Shown here one piece after another: positions 55,456-64,000 of a DNA stretch of 64,000 bases. A program made the translations under genes and the position numbers. A model generated the notes under the pieces. It was not told where the DNA came from. It made no database searches and saw only the letters and a list, made by a program, of their open reading frames with translations. Positions within the stretch are counted from its first letter, which is position 1; each line of letters begins with the position of its first letter. Origin of the DNA: Bacillus dicomae (GTDB lineage Bacteria > Bacillota > Bacilli > Bacillales > Bacillaceae_G); contig NZ_VHIV01000002.1 of the NCBI RefSeq assembly GCF_006494425.1, forward strand, positions 1,054,001-1,118,000. Reading direction: 5' to 3'.

Positions 55456-56363
55456 TCTATACAGTAACTTTAAATCCATCTATTGATTATGTAGTACAAG
55501 TTAATTCCTTAGATTTAGGCGCAGTAAATCGAGCAGAGAAAGATATGAAGTTCCCTGGAGGAAAAGGCATTAATGTTTCTCGCGTTCTTCATCGTTTAGG
55601 TGTTGAAAATGTAGCGCTTGGATTTACTGGTGGATTTACCGGTCGATTTATTAAAGATGTATTACAGACGGAAGGGGTAATAACAAATTTCGTCCAAGTA
55701 AATGAAGATACTCGAATTAACGTTAAAATAAAAGGGCAAGAAGAAACAGAATTAAATGGGCAAGGTCCTAGTGTGACAAATGAACAATTTGAACAATTAA
55801 TGAAACAAATTGAAAGTATGCAAAAGGGAGATTATATTGTACTAGCTGGAAGTGTACCAGCGTCTATCCCAACTACTTTTTATGAATCAATCGCAGCGTT
55901 CGGAGCTGAAAAAGGCATTCGCGTAGTAGTAGATGCAAGTGGTAGTGCGCTGCAGCATGTAGTTAAAAATAAACCATTTTTAATAAAGCCAAATCATCAT
56001 GAACTGGGTGAGTTATTCGGAGTAGAGATTTCAACAGTAGAAGATATTTTACCATATGGAAGAAAATTAATTGAGCAAGGTGTAGAGCACGTTATCGTAT
56101 CAATGGCCGGAGATGGAGCTTTATTATTTACGACAGAAGGTATATATGAAGCAACTGTTCCAAAAGGTGTTGTAATTAATTCGGTTGGGGCTGGAGATTC
56201 TCTCGTTGCGGGATTTGTAGGGAAATATGAACAGACAAAAGATATTGAAAAGGCATTTCAATATGGCGTTGCAACAGGGAGTGCAACAGCATTTTCAGCA
56301 GATTTATGTAAAAAGGGAAAAGTAGAAGAATTATTGTCGCAAGTAATTGTAACTAAGCGATAG
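55452..56363 (+). CDS. fruK: 1-phosphofructokinase
   Basis: A 303-residue PfkB-family kinase that converts fructose-1-phosphate to fructose-1,6-bisphosphate. PfkB signatures are GGKGINVSRVL at the N terminus and the C-terminal SVGAGDSLVAGFVG with the catalytic Asp. It is coupled to fruR by an ATGA overlap and precedes the fructose PTS permease. Confidence 0.96.
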   Translation: MIYTVTLNPSIDYVVQVNSLDLGAVNRAEKDMKFPGGKGINVSRVLHRLGVENVALGFTGGFTGRFIKDVLQTEGVITNFVQVNEDTRINVKIKGQEETELNGQGPSVTNEQFEQLMKQIESMQKGDYIVLAGSVPASIPTTFYESIAAFGAEKGIRVVVDASGSALQHVVKNKPFLIKPNHHELGELFGVEISTVEDILPYGRKLIEQGVEHVIVSMAGDGALLFTTEGIYEATVPKGVVINSVGAGDSLVAGFVGKYEQTKDIEKAFQYGVATGSATAFSADLCKKGKVEELLSQVIVTKR

Positions 56364-56376
56364 GGGGAAGCAACAT

Positions 56377-58239
56377 ATGAAAATTACAGAACTATTAAAA
56401 AGGGATACAGTCATTATGAATTTGACAGCTTCAAATAAAGAAGCTGTCATAGATGAATTAGTTGAGAAATTAAACGGAGCAAATCGTTTAAATAGTAAAA
56501 CTGAATTTAAAGAAGCTATTTTAAAGCGGGAGTCACAAAGTACAACGGGCATTGGTGAAGGGATTGCAATACCTCATGCGAAAACAAAAGCTGTTAAGCA
56601 ACCAGCGATTTGTTTTGGTAGAAGTGTAAGCGGTGTCAATTATGAATCGCTTGACGGACAGCCTGCGCATTTATTCTTTATGATCGCTGCGAGCGAAGGA
56701 GCAAATAATACCCATTTAGAAACGTTGTCTCGCCTATCTACATTATTAATGGATGAAGGATTTCGTAAGCAATTATTAGAAGCAAAGGATGAAGAGGAAC
56801 TTCTTCGCTTATTTGATGAAAAAGAAAATGAAAAAGAAGAAGAAGCGGGCGTTGAAGTTGCGAAACCAGAAGGGGATGAACCGTACGTATTAGCTGTTAC
56901 AGCGTGTCCAACTGGAATCGCTCACACATATATGGCTGCGGATAGCTTGAAAGCAAAAGCAGCAGAGTTAGGAATTGCAATTAAAGTTGAAACGAACGGA
57001 TCAACAGGTATAAAAAACGGTTTAACGAAAGAGGATATTGAGCGCGCAACGGCTATAATTGTTGCGGCAGATAAACAAGTAGAAATGAACCGTTTTGCTG
57101 GGAAGCATGTTATTCAAGTGCCAGTCGCTGATGGGATTAGAAAAACGGAGACGCTTCTTAATCGAGCTGTAAAACAAGATGCACCAATCTTTAAAGGTGT
57201 AAAAGAGGATGGAAAGGCAGAAAATCTGGAGAAAGAAAAAGGATTAGGAATTTATAAGCATTTAATGAACGGCGTAAGTAATATGCTTCCATTTGTTGTC
57301 GGTGGAGGGATTTTAATTGCATTAGCATTTTCGTTTGGTGGTATAAAGGCGGAAGGTCCTTTAGCTGAATTGTTCATGTCTATTGGAGGAGGGGGAACAG
57401 GGGCGTTTTTATTCCTTGTACCAATTTTAGCTGGATTTATTGCAAGTTCTATTGCTGATCGTCCTGGTTTTATGCCTGGTGTTGTCGGAGGATTTTTAGC
57501 GGCACATGCGAATGCTGGATTTTTAGGTGGATTAATTGCTGGTTTCTTAGCCGGATATGTTGTTTTGGGATTGAAAAAAATATTTTCAGGGTTACCAGTA
57601 CAGTTAGAAGGAATTAAACCTGTTTTGTTATATCCAGTCTTTGGATTATTGATTACAGGAGTTGTTATGCAAAAAGTAGTAATTCCGCCTGTAGTAGCAT
57701 TGAATGAAATGTTAACAGGATGGTTAAATGGTTTGAACGGTACAAATGCTATATTACTAGGTCTTATTTTAGGGGCGATGATGGCAATTGATATGGGTGG
57801 TCCAATTAATAAAGCAGCATTTACATTTGGTATTGCTGCAATAGAAGCACAGAACTTTGGGGTACACTCAGCGGTTATGGCTGGTGGTATGGTACCGCCG
57901 CTAGCAATTGCATTAGCAACTACATTCTTTAAATCGAAGTTTACAGAAGCGGAACGTAAGTCTGGTTTAACGAATTATATTATGGGAGCATCGTTTATTA
58001 CAGAAGGTGCGATTCCATTTGCAGCTGCAGATCCGGTTCGAGTAATAGTAAGTTGTGTTGTTGGTTCAAGTATCGCAGGTGCATTATCTATGTTATTCAA
58101 AATTACATTACCGGCACCGCATGGTGGATTGTTTGTTATCGCATTAGTAAATAAACCAGTGTTGTATATTTTCTCGATACTGATAGGGGCAGTAGTTTCT
58201 GCTCTTATGATGGGAATTTGGAAAAAGAAAGTTAAATAA
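56377..58239 (+). CDS. fruA: Fructose-specific PTS transporter EIIABC
   Basis: A 620-residue fusion in the order EIIA (about 1-150, phospho-His in IPHAKTK), EIIB (about 170-270, phospho-Cys in TACPTGIAHTYMAA) and membrane EIIC (about 285-620, with DRPGFMPG and MDMGGPINKAAF-type loops). It imports fructose as fructose-1-phosphate for FruK. GGGGGAAG precedes the ATG. Confidence 0.97.
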   Translation: MKITELLKRDTVIMNLTASNKEAVIDELVEKLNGANRLNSKTEFKEAILKRESQSTTGIGEGIAIPHAKTKAVKQPAICFGRSVSGVNYESLDGQPAHLFFMIAASEGANNTHLETLSRLSTLLMDEGFRKQLLEAKDEEELLRLFDEKENEKEEEAGVEVAKPEGDEPYVLAVTACPTGIAHTYMAADSLKAKAAELGIAIKVETNGSTGIKNGLTKEDIERATAIIVAADKQVEMNRFAGKHVIQVPVADGIRKTETLLNRAVKQDAPIFKGVKEDGKAENLEKEKGLGIYKHLMNGVSNMLPFVVGGGILIALAFSFGGIKAEGPLAELFMSIGGGGTGAFLFLVPILAGFIASSIADRPGFMPGVVGGFLAAHANAGFLGGLIAGFLAGYVVLGLKKIFSGLPVQLEGIKPVLLYPVFGLLITGVVMQKVVIPPVVALNEMLTGWLNGLNGTNAILLGLILGAMMAIDMGGPINKAAFTFGIAAIEAQNFGVHSAVMAGGMVPPLAIALATTFFKSKFTEAERKSGLTNYIMGASFITEGAIPFAAADPVRVIVSCVVGSSIAGALSMLFKITLPAPHGGLFVIALVNKPVLYIFSILIGAVVSALMMGIWKKKVK

Positions 58240-58246
58240 TACGTGT

Positions 58247-58280
58247 AAAGGGGGTAGCTAATAAAAGCTACTCCTTTTTA
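58247..58280 (+). terminator. Terminator of the fructose operon
   Basis: Hairpin GGGTAGCT / AGCTACTCC with AATAAA loop and T-run. Confidence 0.75.
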
Positions 58281-58589
58281 TTACAAAAAAGGAGGTTAAT
58301 AATTGGAGAATGATGAATTTTGGTAAAAGATGTAATGAAATATGGTTTTTTTTTGTAACAAAAAAGTAATACTGTAATTTTTTCTGGAAAAAAATTCAGG
58401 TGCTTGTATGTGGAAAATATATGAAAACTATTGGGAATTCTATTGGAAATGTAATTTATTAATATGGAAATTTATGTTACAACTCATTAATCGTATATTA
58501 CGAATGGTTTGTAATTGTGTGATTTCTAAAAATCTTAAAAATCCGTTGCTATAATGAAAATACGAAAACAAAGCAAATGGAGGCTATTC
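58281..58589. other. Long leader region before the SH3/3D protein gene
   Basis: About 300 nt. A good AAAGGAGG site at about 58289 precedes a 7-codon frame (TTG start, MENDEFW, then TAA), which may be a leader peptide or chance. The rest is AT-rich with a long T-tract near 58347 and no further ORF. A promoter is expected here but was not placed with confidence. Confidence 0.35.
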
Positions 58590-59522
58590 ATGAAAAAATT
58601 ATTAGGTATAGCAACGGCGGCAGTTTTTGGTCTTGGGATTTTTGCAAGTTCTGCGAAAGCGGAAACGATTGTAACAACAGACGTATTAAATGTTAGAGAA
58701 AACCCAACTGTAGAGTCAAAGCTTGTAGGTAAAATGTTAAGTGGAAATAAATTAGATGTTATAAATACAGAAAACGGATGGACAAAAATTAAATTAAATG
58801 GTCAAGAAGCGTTTGTAAGTGCTGAATTTACAAAAAGTACATATTATGTAACGGCGGGCGTTTTAAATGTTCGTGCTGGAGCGAATACTGACTCTGAAAT
58901 TCTTGGTAAACTGAATAAAGATGATGTAATTGAAACGGCAAATCCAGTTCAAAATGAATGGTTACAATTTGACTATAATGGAAAAACAGGATATGTTCAC
59001 GTGCCATTTTTAACAGGGACGGCACCTGTGATTGAAAAGAAAGAAGTTGTAACGCAAGAAGAAGCGCTGGTAAAAGTAAATACGCCGGTTAAGAATAATA
59101 AAGTAGTTAAGAGTAAAGAGTCTGTTAAGAATATAGAATCAAGTAAACCTGTGGCACAAGAGAAGCCAACTGCGAAACAAGTTGCGAAATCTACTGAAAC
59201 AAGTGCACCTGCTGGTGGACGTGAAATAACAGTAGAAGCGACAGCGTATACAGCACATCCAAGTGAGAATGGTACGTATGGTGGTCGTGTACTAACTGCA
59301 ATGGGTCATGATTTAACAGCAAATCCAAATATGAAAGTAATTGCTGTTGATCCTAAAGTAATTCCGCTTGGATCAAAAGTATGGGTAGAAGGTTATGGAG
59401 AAGCGATTGCTGGAGATACTGGTGGTGCGATTAAAGGGAATCGTATTGATGTATTAGTCGGTTCAGATGGTAGTGCTAATAGCTGGGGGCGCAAATCTGT
59501 AAAAGTGAAGGTTATAGAGTAG
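58590..59522 (+). CDS. entD: Secreted SH3b-3D cell-wall protein (EntD-like)
   Basis: A 310-residue exported protein. It has a signal peptide (about 1-26, ending SAKA), two bacterial SH3 domains (about 28-80 and 90-148, each containing LNVR), a Lys/Val/Ser linker and a C-terminal 3D domain (about 213-310, with AYTA, VDP and GDTGG, the three-Asp site of MltA-like enzymes). The architecture matches the B. cereus EntA-D family, called enterotoxin-like but more likely cell-wall hydrolases. The ATG at 58590 follows ATGGAGG. Confidence 0.82.
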   Translation: MKKLLGIATAAVFGLGIFASSAKAETIVTTDVLNVRENPTVESKLVGKMLSGNKLDVINTENGWTKIKLNGQEAFVSAEFTKSTYYVTAGVLNVRAGANTDSEILGKLNKDDVIETANPVQNEWLQFDYNGKTGYVHVPFLTGTAPVIEKKEVVTQEEALVKVNTPVKNNKVVKSKESVKNIESSKPVAQEKPTAKQVAKSTETSAPAGGREITVEATAYTAHPSENGTYGGRVLTAMGHDLTANPNMKVIAVDPKVIPLGSKVWVEGYGEAIAGDTGGAIKGNRIDVLVGSDGSANSWGRKSVKVKVIE

Positions 59523-59541
59523 TGTATATGTATTAATATGG

Positions 59542-59579
59542 AAGGCGGTTGCTTGAAAGTATGTAAGCAACCGCCTTTT
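59542..59579. terminator. Bidirectional terminator
   Basis: Thirteen-bp perfect repeat AAGGCGGTTGCTT and complement, between the SH3/3D gene and the convergent small gene. Confidence 0.85.
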
Positions 59580-59584
59580 ATGGA

Positions 59585-59830
59585 TTATTGAAAAGGGTAA
59601 ATAGTTTTACCTGTAATAATTTTATATGCACTGCAAAATTGATTTTGCATATACTCTGTATTTTTATTTTCTGGATGTAATGTTGTTTCTTGTAGAGTGG
59701 AATGAAAAGAACGTAACAAACAATTTAAGGCGAAGTATAATTCTTCTTGTGAACAATTTTGTTCTTTTGTAGCAGTAGCTAAAATGAGGTCCTTTGTTAA
59801 AGATGAAAAATTGATGGTAGATTGTTTCAT
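59585..59830 (-). CDS. Hypothetical protein, 81 residues
   Basis: Begins at the ATG at 59830 with GAGAGGATGAG upstream; a TTG at 59836 is in frame. The product is a soluble, helical protein (LTKDLILATATKEQNCSQEE; two further cysteines, in LNCLL and FCSAY). No family recognised. It is convergent with the SH3/3D gene and divergent from miaA. Confidence 0.55.
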   Translation of the reverse strand: MKQSTINFSSLTKDLILATATKEQNCSQEELYFALNCLLRSFHSTLQETTLHPENKNTEYMQNQFCSAYKIITGKTIYPFQ

Positions 59831-60011
59831 AGTCAACTCATCCTCTCGAAGGTATTTTTAATCATGTATATGCGGAATTGGACAAACTATGCTCTTTTTT
59901 ATTTATAATTTCATGTACCGAAATGAAAGAACTTGCAATCATGCCGTTAAAATTGGTAAGATTGGATATAATCAATAGATGGAGTACATTACATAAAGAG
60001 AGTTGAATAAT

Positions 60012-60965
60012 ATGGGAGAAGTGCAACGTGAAAAAGTTGCTGTCATCATTGGGCCAACTGCTGTTGGGAAGACAAAGTTAAGTATTGATCTTGCCAAAGC
60101 GTTAAATGGTGAAATTATAAGTGGAGATTCCATGCAGATTTATCGTACGATGGATATTGGAACTGCAAAGGTGACGAAAGAAGAGATGGACGGAATTCCA
60201 CATTATATGGTCGATATAAAAAATCCGGAAGAGTCATTTTCTGTTGCCGAATTTCAAGAACGTGTTCGTGAGCATATTCGAGAGATTACAGAGCGTGGTA
60301 AATTGCCGATTATCGTTGGTGGAACTGGTCTGTATATACAATCTGTTTTATTCGATTATCAGTTTACGGATGACGCTGGTGATATTATATACCGAGAACA
60401 AATGGAACAGTTAGCATTAGAACGTGGTGTGGAATATGTACATGAAAAATTACAAGAAGTAGACCCAGAAAGCGCCGAGCGTATTCATGCAAATAACGTA
60501 CGCCGTGTTATTAGAGCGTTAGAAATTTTCCACACGACGGGTGAAAAAATGAGTGATCAACTTGAAAAACAAGAAAACGAGTTATTATACGACGTTTCCT
60601 TGATTGGCTTGACAATGGATCGCGAAATGCTATACGATCGCATTAACTTACGAGTTGATATAATGATGAACCAAGGTTTATTAGAAGAAGTAGAAGGATT
60701 GTATAATAGAGGGATACGAGATTGTCAATCTATTCAAGCGATTGGGTATAAAGAGATATATAATTATTTTGAGAATCGTGTCTCTTTAGAAGAAGCGGTA
60801 TCACAATTAAAGACGAATTCACGTCGTTATGCAAAGCGTCAATTAACGTGGTTCCGTAATAAGATGGATGTCACATGGTTTGATGTTACAGACGGTGAAA
60901 AAACGTCGGAAATTTTACGATACATAGAAGGAAAGTTACAACTAAAGTCGAATAATAGTAAGTAG
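60012..60965 (+). CDS. miaA: tRNA dimethylallyltransferase MiaA
   Basis: A 317-residue enzyme that transfers a dimethylallyl group to N6 of A37 in tRNAs reading UNN codons, making the substrate of MiaB (encoded at 58). It carries a P-loop GPTAVGKT, SGDSMQIYRTMDIGTAK, GGTGLYIQS and the basic QLTWFRN region. The ATG at 60012 is chosen; a TTG at 60003 is in frame. hfq follows 21 nt later, the usual miaA-hfq arrangement. Confidence 0.96.
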   Translation: MGEVQREKVAVIIGPTAVGKTKLSIDLAKALNGEIISGDSMQIYRTMDIGTAKVTKEEMDGIPHYMVDIKNPEESFSVAEFQERVREHIREITERGKLPIIVGGTGLYIQSVLFDYQFTDDAGDIIYREQMEQLALERGVEYVHEKLQEVDPESAERIHANNVRRVIRALEIFHTTGEKMSDQLEKQENELLYDVSLIGLTMDREMLYDRINLRVDIMMNQGLLEEVEGLYNRGIRDCQSIQAIGYKEIYNYFENRVSLEEAVSQLKTNSRRYAKRQLTWFRNKMDVTWFDVTDGEKTSEILRYIEGKLQLKSNNSK

Positions 60966-60986
60966 AGAAAAAGAGGAGGATTCGAC

Positions 60987-61211
60987 ATGAAGCAATCAAT
61001 CAATATTCAAGATCAGTTTTTAAATCAACTCCGTAAAGAGAATACGTTTGTTACGCTGTACTTATTAAATGGTTTCCAGCTTCGTGGATTAATTAAAGGA
61101 TTTGATAATTTTACAGTCCTACTGGAAACAGAAGGTAAGCAACAGCTTATTTATAAACATGCAATTTCTACATTTGTTCCACAAAAAAATGTTTCCATTG
61201 AATTAGAGTAG
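60987..61211 (+). CDS. hfq: RNA chaperone Hfq
   Basis: A 74-residue hexameric Sm-like RNA chaperone with Sm1 ([20 protein letters not shown]) and Sm2 ([10 protein letters not shown]) motifs and a short C-terminal tail, as usual for Gram-positives. GAGGAGG precedes the ATG. Lies in one transcript with miaA. Confidence 0.97.
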
Positions 61212-61232
61212 TAATGAATTATTGTACATAAC

Positions 61233-61264
61233 AAAAAAAGAGCGAGTTTCTCGCTCTTTTTTTA
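61233..61264 (+). terminator. Terminator after hfq
   Basis: AAAAAAAGAGCGAG / CTCGCTCTTTTTTT hairpin with a T loop; may also serve the convergent collagen-like gene. Confidence 0.85.
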
Positions 61265-61291
61265 TTTGCCATAAATAATAAATCGTGAAAA

Positions 61292-64000
61292 TTAAGCGAT
61301 TCTAAATACAGTTAGACGAATATTAGTGTTTCCTGTTGCGGGGATCGTAATCTCGTTAAGAGTAGATTGGACAGAAATGTTTGCGCCGGCAGTTAACGTT
61401 TCGATCGTAGTGAATGAAAGTGAGTCGCCTATTAAATTTGAAGAGAAGTTGTCAGTTGCAACTGATCCATTTATTGAAATTCCTACTCCGAGAGGAGCGC
61501 ATCCTGGCGCAGTTGTAGAAATAGATACGCTAATTACATAAATACCACCGTTGATAACTGTAACTGTATCTGTGCCATTAAAGATAATATTATTTACGTT
61601 AATTGCAGTACTGAAAATAAAGTTATTAAATTGTAGTACTGTTTGTTGAATGTTGTTTGTTACAACAATTGTTGCTACAGGGAAGCTAGGCCCAGTAGGC
61701 CCAGTAGGCCCAGTAGGTCCACCAGAAGGTCCAGTAGGTCCAGTAACTCCTATACCAGTAGCGCCAGTGGCACCTGTTGGTCCTTGAATGCCTTGAGGTC
61801 CAGTGGAACCAGTAGCACCTGTGTTACCTTGAATGCCCTGAGGTCCAGTAGCGCCGGTAGCACCGGTAGCACCAGTAGCACCTGTGTTACCTTGAACGCC
61901 TTGAGGTCCAGTAGCGCCGGTAGCACCAGTAGCACCTGTGTTACCTTGAGGCCCTTGAGGTCCAGTAGCACCAGTAGCACCAGTGTTACCTTGAACACCC
62001 TGAGGTCCTTGAGGTCCAGTAGCGCCGGTAGCACCAGTGTTACCTTGAACACCCTGAGGTCCTTGAGGTCCAGTAGCGCCGGTAGCACCAGTGTTACCTT
62101 GAACACCCTGAGGTCCTTGAGGTCCAGTAGCGCCAGTAGCACCAGTGTTACCTTGAGGTCCAGTAGGTCCAGGAGGCCCACCAGAAGGTCCGGTAGGTCC
62201 GGTAACTCCTATACCGGTAGCGCCTGTAGCGCCCGTGTTACCTTGAGGTCCAGTGGCGCCGGTAGCACCAGTAGCACCAGTGTTACCTTGAACGCCCTGA
62301 GGCCCAGTAGCGCCGGTAGCACCAGTAGCACCAGTGTTACCTTGAACGCCCTGAGGTCCAGTAGCGCCGGTAGCACCAGTGTTACCTTGAACGCCCTGAG
62401 GCCCAGTAGCGCCGGTAGCACCAGTAGCACCAGTGTTACCTTGAACGCCCTGAGGTCCAGTAGCGCCGGTAGCACCAGTAGCGCCCGTGTTACCTTGAAC
62501 GCCCTGAGGTCCAGTAGCGCCAGTAGCACCAGTAGCACCTGTGTTACCTTGAGGTCCTTGAGGCCCAGTAGCACCAGTGTTACCTTGAACGCCCTGAGGT
62601 CCAGTAGCGCCAGTAGCGCCAGTAGCGCCGGTAGCACCGGTAGCACCTGTGTTACCTTGAACACCCTGAGGTCCAGTAGCGCCAGTAGCACCAGTAGCAC
62701 CAGTGTTACCTTGAACGCCCTGAGGTCCAGTAGCGCCAGTAGCACCAGTAGCACCAGTAGCACCAGTGTTACCTTGAACACCCTGAGGTCCAGTAGCGCC
62801 AGTAGCACCAGTAGCACCAGTGTTACCTTGAACACCCTGAGGTCCAGTAGCACCAGTAGCACCAGTAGCACCTGTGTTACCTTGAACACCCTGAGGTCCT
62901 TGAGGCCCAGTAGCACCAGTAGCACCTGTGTTACCTTGAACACCCTGAGGTCCAGTGGCACCAGTAGCACCTGTGTTACCTTGAACACCCTGAGGTCCAG
63001 TGGCACCAGTAGCACCTGTGTTACCTTGAACGCCTTGAGGTCCAGTAGCGCCGGTAGCACCAGTGTTACCTTGAACACCCTGAGGTCCAGTGGCACCAGT
63101 AGCACCTGTGTTACCTTGAACACCCTGAGGTCCTTGAGGCCCAGTAGCGCCGGTAGCACCTGTGTTACCTTGAACACCCTGAGGTCCAGTGGCACCAGTA
63201 GCACCTGTGTTACCTTGAACGCCTTGAGGTCCGGTAGCACCGGTAGCGCCAGTGGCACCTGTGTTACCTTGAGGCCCTTGAGGTCCAGTAGCACCAGTAG
63301 CACCAGTAGCACCTGTGTTACCTTGAGGTCCTTGAGGTCCAGTAGCACCGGTAGCGCCTGTGTTACCTCGAGGTCCAGTGGCACCGGTAGCGCCTGTGTT
63401 ACCTTGAGGTCCAGTGGCGCCGGTAGCGCCAGTAGCACCAGTAGCGCCTGTGTTACCTCGAGGTCCAGTGGCACCGGTAGCGCCTGTGTTACCTTGAGGT
63501 CCAGTGGCGCCGGTAGCGCCAGTAGCACCAGTAGCGCCTGTGTTACCTTGAGGTCCAGTGGCGCCGGTAGCGCCAGTAGCACCAGTAGCGCCTGTGTTAC
63601 CTTGAGGCCCTTGAGGTCCAGTAGCACCTGTGTTACCTCGAGGTCCAGTGGCACCAGTAGCACCTGTGTTACCTTGAGGTCCAGTGGCACCAGTAGCGCC
63701 AGTGTTGCCTCGAGGTCCAGTGGCGCCGGTAGCACCAGTAGCGCCAGTAGCGCCTGTGTTACCTTGAGGTCCAGTGGCACCAGTAGCGCCTGTGTTGCCT
63801 CGAGGTCCAGTGGCGCCGGTAGCACCAGTAGCACCTGTGTTGCCTCGAGGTCCAGTGGCGCCGGTAGCACCTGTATTACCTTGAGGTCCGGTAGCGCCGG
63901 TAGCACCTGTGTTACCTCGAGGTCCAGTGGCACCAGTAGCGCCCGTGTTACCTCGAGGTCCGGTAGCGCCTGTTGGCCCGGTAGGTCCAGTAGGTCCGTG
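61292..64000 (-). CDS. Collagen-like repeat protein with BclA-type C-terminal domain (5' end outside window)
   Basis: Open on the minus strand from the right edge to TAA at 61294-61292 in one uninterrupted frame (903 codons including stop). About 770 residues are Gly-X-Y triplets such as [12 protein letters not shown] and GPR. The last about 130 residues form a globular domain starting [20 protein letters not shown] and ending [10 protein letters not shown], a TNF-like trimerisation domain of the kind found on B. cereus exosporium and surface filaments. The start and any targeting signal lie beyond the window. No methionine occurs in the visible triplets. Confidence 0.88.
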   Translation of the reverse strand, partial: HGPTGPTGPTGATGPRGNTGATGATGPRGNTGATGATGPQGNTGATGATGPRGNTGATGATGATGPRGNTGATGATGPQGNTGATGATGATGATGPRGNTGATGATGPQGNTGATGATGPRGNTGATGPQGPQGNTGATGATGATGATGPQGNTGATGATGATGATGPQGNTGATGATGPRGNTGATGATGATGATGPQGNTGATGATGPRGNTGATGATGPQGPQGNTGATGATGATGPQGPQGNTGATGATGATGPQGVQGNTGATGATGPQGVQGNTGATGATGPQGPQGVQGNTGATGATGPQGVQGNTGATGATGPQGVQGNTGATGATGPQGVQGNTGATGATGPQGVQGNTGATGATGPQGPQGVQGNTGATGATGATGPQGVQGNTGATGATGATGPQGVQGNTGATGATGATGATGPQGVQGNTGATGATGATGPQGVQGNTGATGATGATGATGATGPQGVQGNTGATGPQGPQGNTGATGATGATGPQGVQGNTGATGATGATGPQGVQGNTGATGATGATGPQGVQGNTGATGATGPQGVQGNTGATGATGATGPQGVQGNTGATGATGATGPQGNTGATGATGIGVTGPTGPSGGPPGPTGPQGNTGATGATGPQGPQGVQGNTGATGATGPQGPQGVQGNTGATGATGPQGPQGVQGNTGATGATGPQGPQGNTGATGATGATGPQGVQGNTGATGATGATGATGPQGIQGNTGATGSTGPQGIQGPTGATGATGIGVTGPTGPSGGPTGPTGPTGPSFPVATIVVTNNIQQTVLQFNNFIFSTAINVNNIIFNGTDTVTVINGGIYVISVSISTTAPGCAPLGVGISINGSVATDNFSSNLIGDSLSFTTIETLTAGANISVQSTLNEITIPATGNTNIRLTVFRIA
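61690..64000 (-). repeat. Collagen-coding tandem repeat array, two unit types
   Basis: Right of about 63240, toward the protein N terminus, units are mostly 36 bp ([15 protein letters not shown]). Left of it, units of about 45 bp dominate ([15 protein letters not shown]). The blocks are near-identical, vary mainly by synonymous changes, and interleave with extra GAT triplets, so length variation between strains is expected. Base composition is far more GC-rich than the rest of the window. Confidence 0.85.

Noticed and set aside
62209-63933. Large Leu/Val/Pro-rich minus-strand ORF of 574 residues (and a similar one at 61750-62181)
   Set aside because: It is a shifted reading of the collagen repeats. 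The frame one base away gives unbroken Gly-X-Y triplets and continues into a proper C-terminal domain and stop.
61690-64000. CRISPR-like or satellite repeat array
   Set aside because: The repeats have no unique spacers and encode Gly-X-Y triplets in one frame.

Overview
The window is chromosomal DNA from a Bacillus cereus-group bacterium (B. cereus, B. thuringiensis or B. anthracis type). The evidence is low GC content, strong AGGAGG ribosome sites, a CotE spore coat gene, perfect PlcR boxes in front of a subtilase and a phosphatidylinositol phospholipase C, a collagen-like exosporium-type protein and the cluster miaB-ricA-cotE-mutS-mutL. Most of it is ordinary core genome. I see no rRNA, tRNA, IS element, prophage, CRISPR array or replication origin.

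Layout. 0-7.5 kb: tRNA modification (miaB), RicA, CotE and the mismatch repair pair mutS-mutL. 7.7-12 kb: a five-gene lantibiotic-immunity-type ABC transporter with its own two-component system and no visible bacteriocin genes. 12-18 kb: a penicillin-V-acylase-like hydrolase, two very small minus-strand ORFs, a large TPR plus dynamin-like GTPase, and a LysM cell-wall hydrolase. 18-21.4 kb: PlcR-regulated secreted subtilase and PI-PLC. 21.7-29 kb: small membrane proteins, a MocR-type regulator beside a collapsed cidA-cidB remnant, YfmQ, DUF2515 and a PAS-GGDEF-EAL protein. 29-34 kb: small metabolic enzymes, a YczE-like membrane protein and peptidase T. 34-37 kb: an adaptive-response operon (adaA-ogt-alkA) whose methyltransferase gene carries an in-frame amber codon, then exonuclease III. 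37-42 kb: a Fur-boxed catecholate-siderophore uptake operon with its own ATPase and an esterase. 42-46 kb: the CsoR-CopZ-CopA copper system with three CsoR-like operators. 46-54.5 kb: GNAT, HU, an FNT channel, a phosphoesterase, chitinase, an amino-acid permease, short hypotheticals, DUF420 and an iron alcohol dehydrogenase. 54.6-58.2 kb: the fructose operon fruR-fruK-fruA behind four tandem 10-bp repeats. 58.5-61.2 kb: an SH3/3D cell-wall protein (EntD-like), miaA and hfq. 61.3-64 kb: the 3' part of a very long collagen-like gene running off the right edge on the minus strand.

The observations most worth following are the orphan TPR-dynamin GTPase with an atypical G3 motif, the extra CsoR box placed behind a hairpin between copZ and copA, the 10-bp-phased operator array before fruR, a one-mismatch PlcR box between a GGDEF/EAL gene and a VOC gene, the two gene-loss events (ogt nonsense, cidAB deletion), and the mosaic collagen array that contains an internal copy of its own C-terminal flank. 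I did not find a clearly new multi-gene system; the GTPase is the best candidate for undescribed biology. All names come from motif and family recognition by eye; no database search was run.
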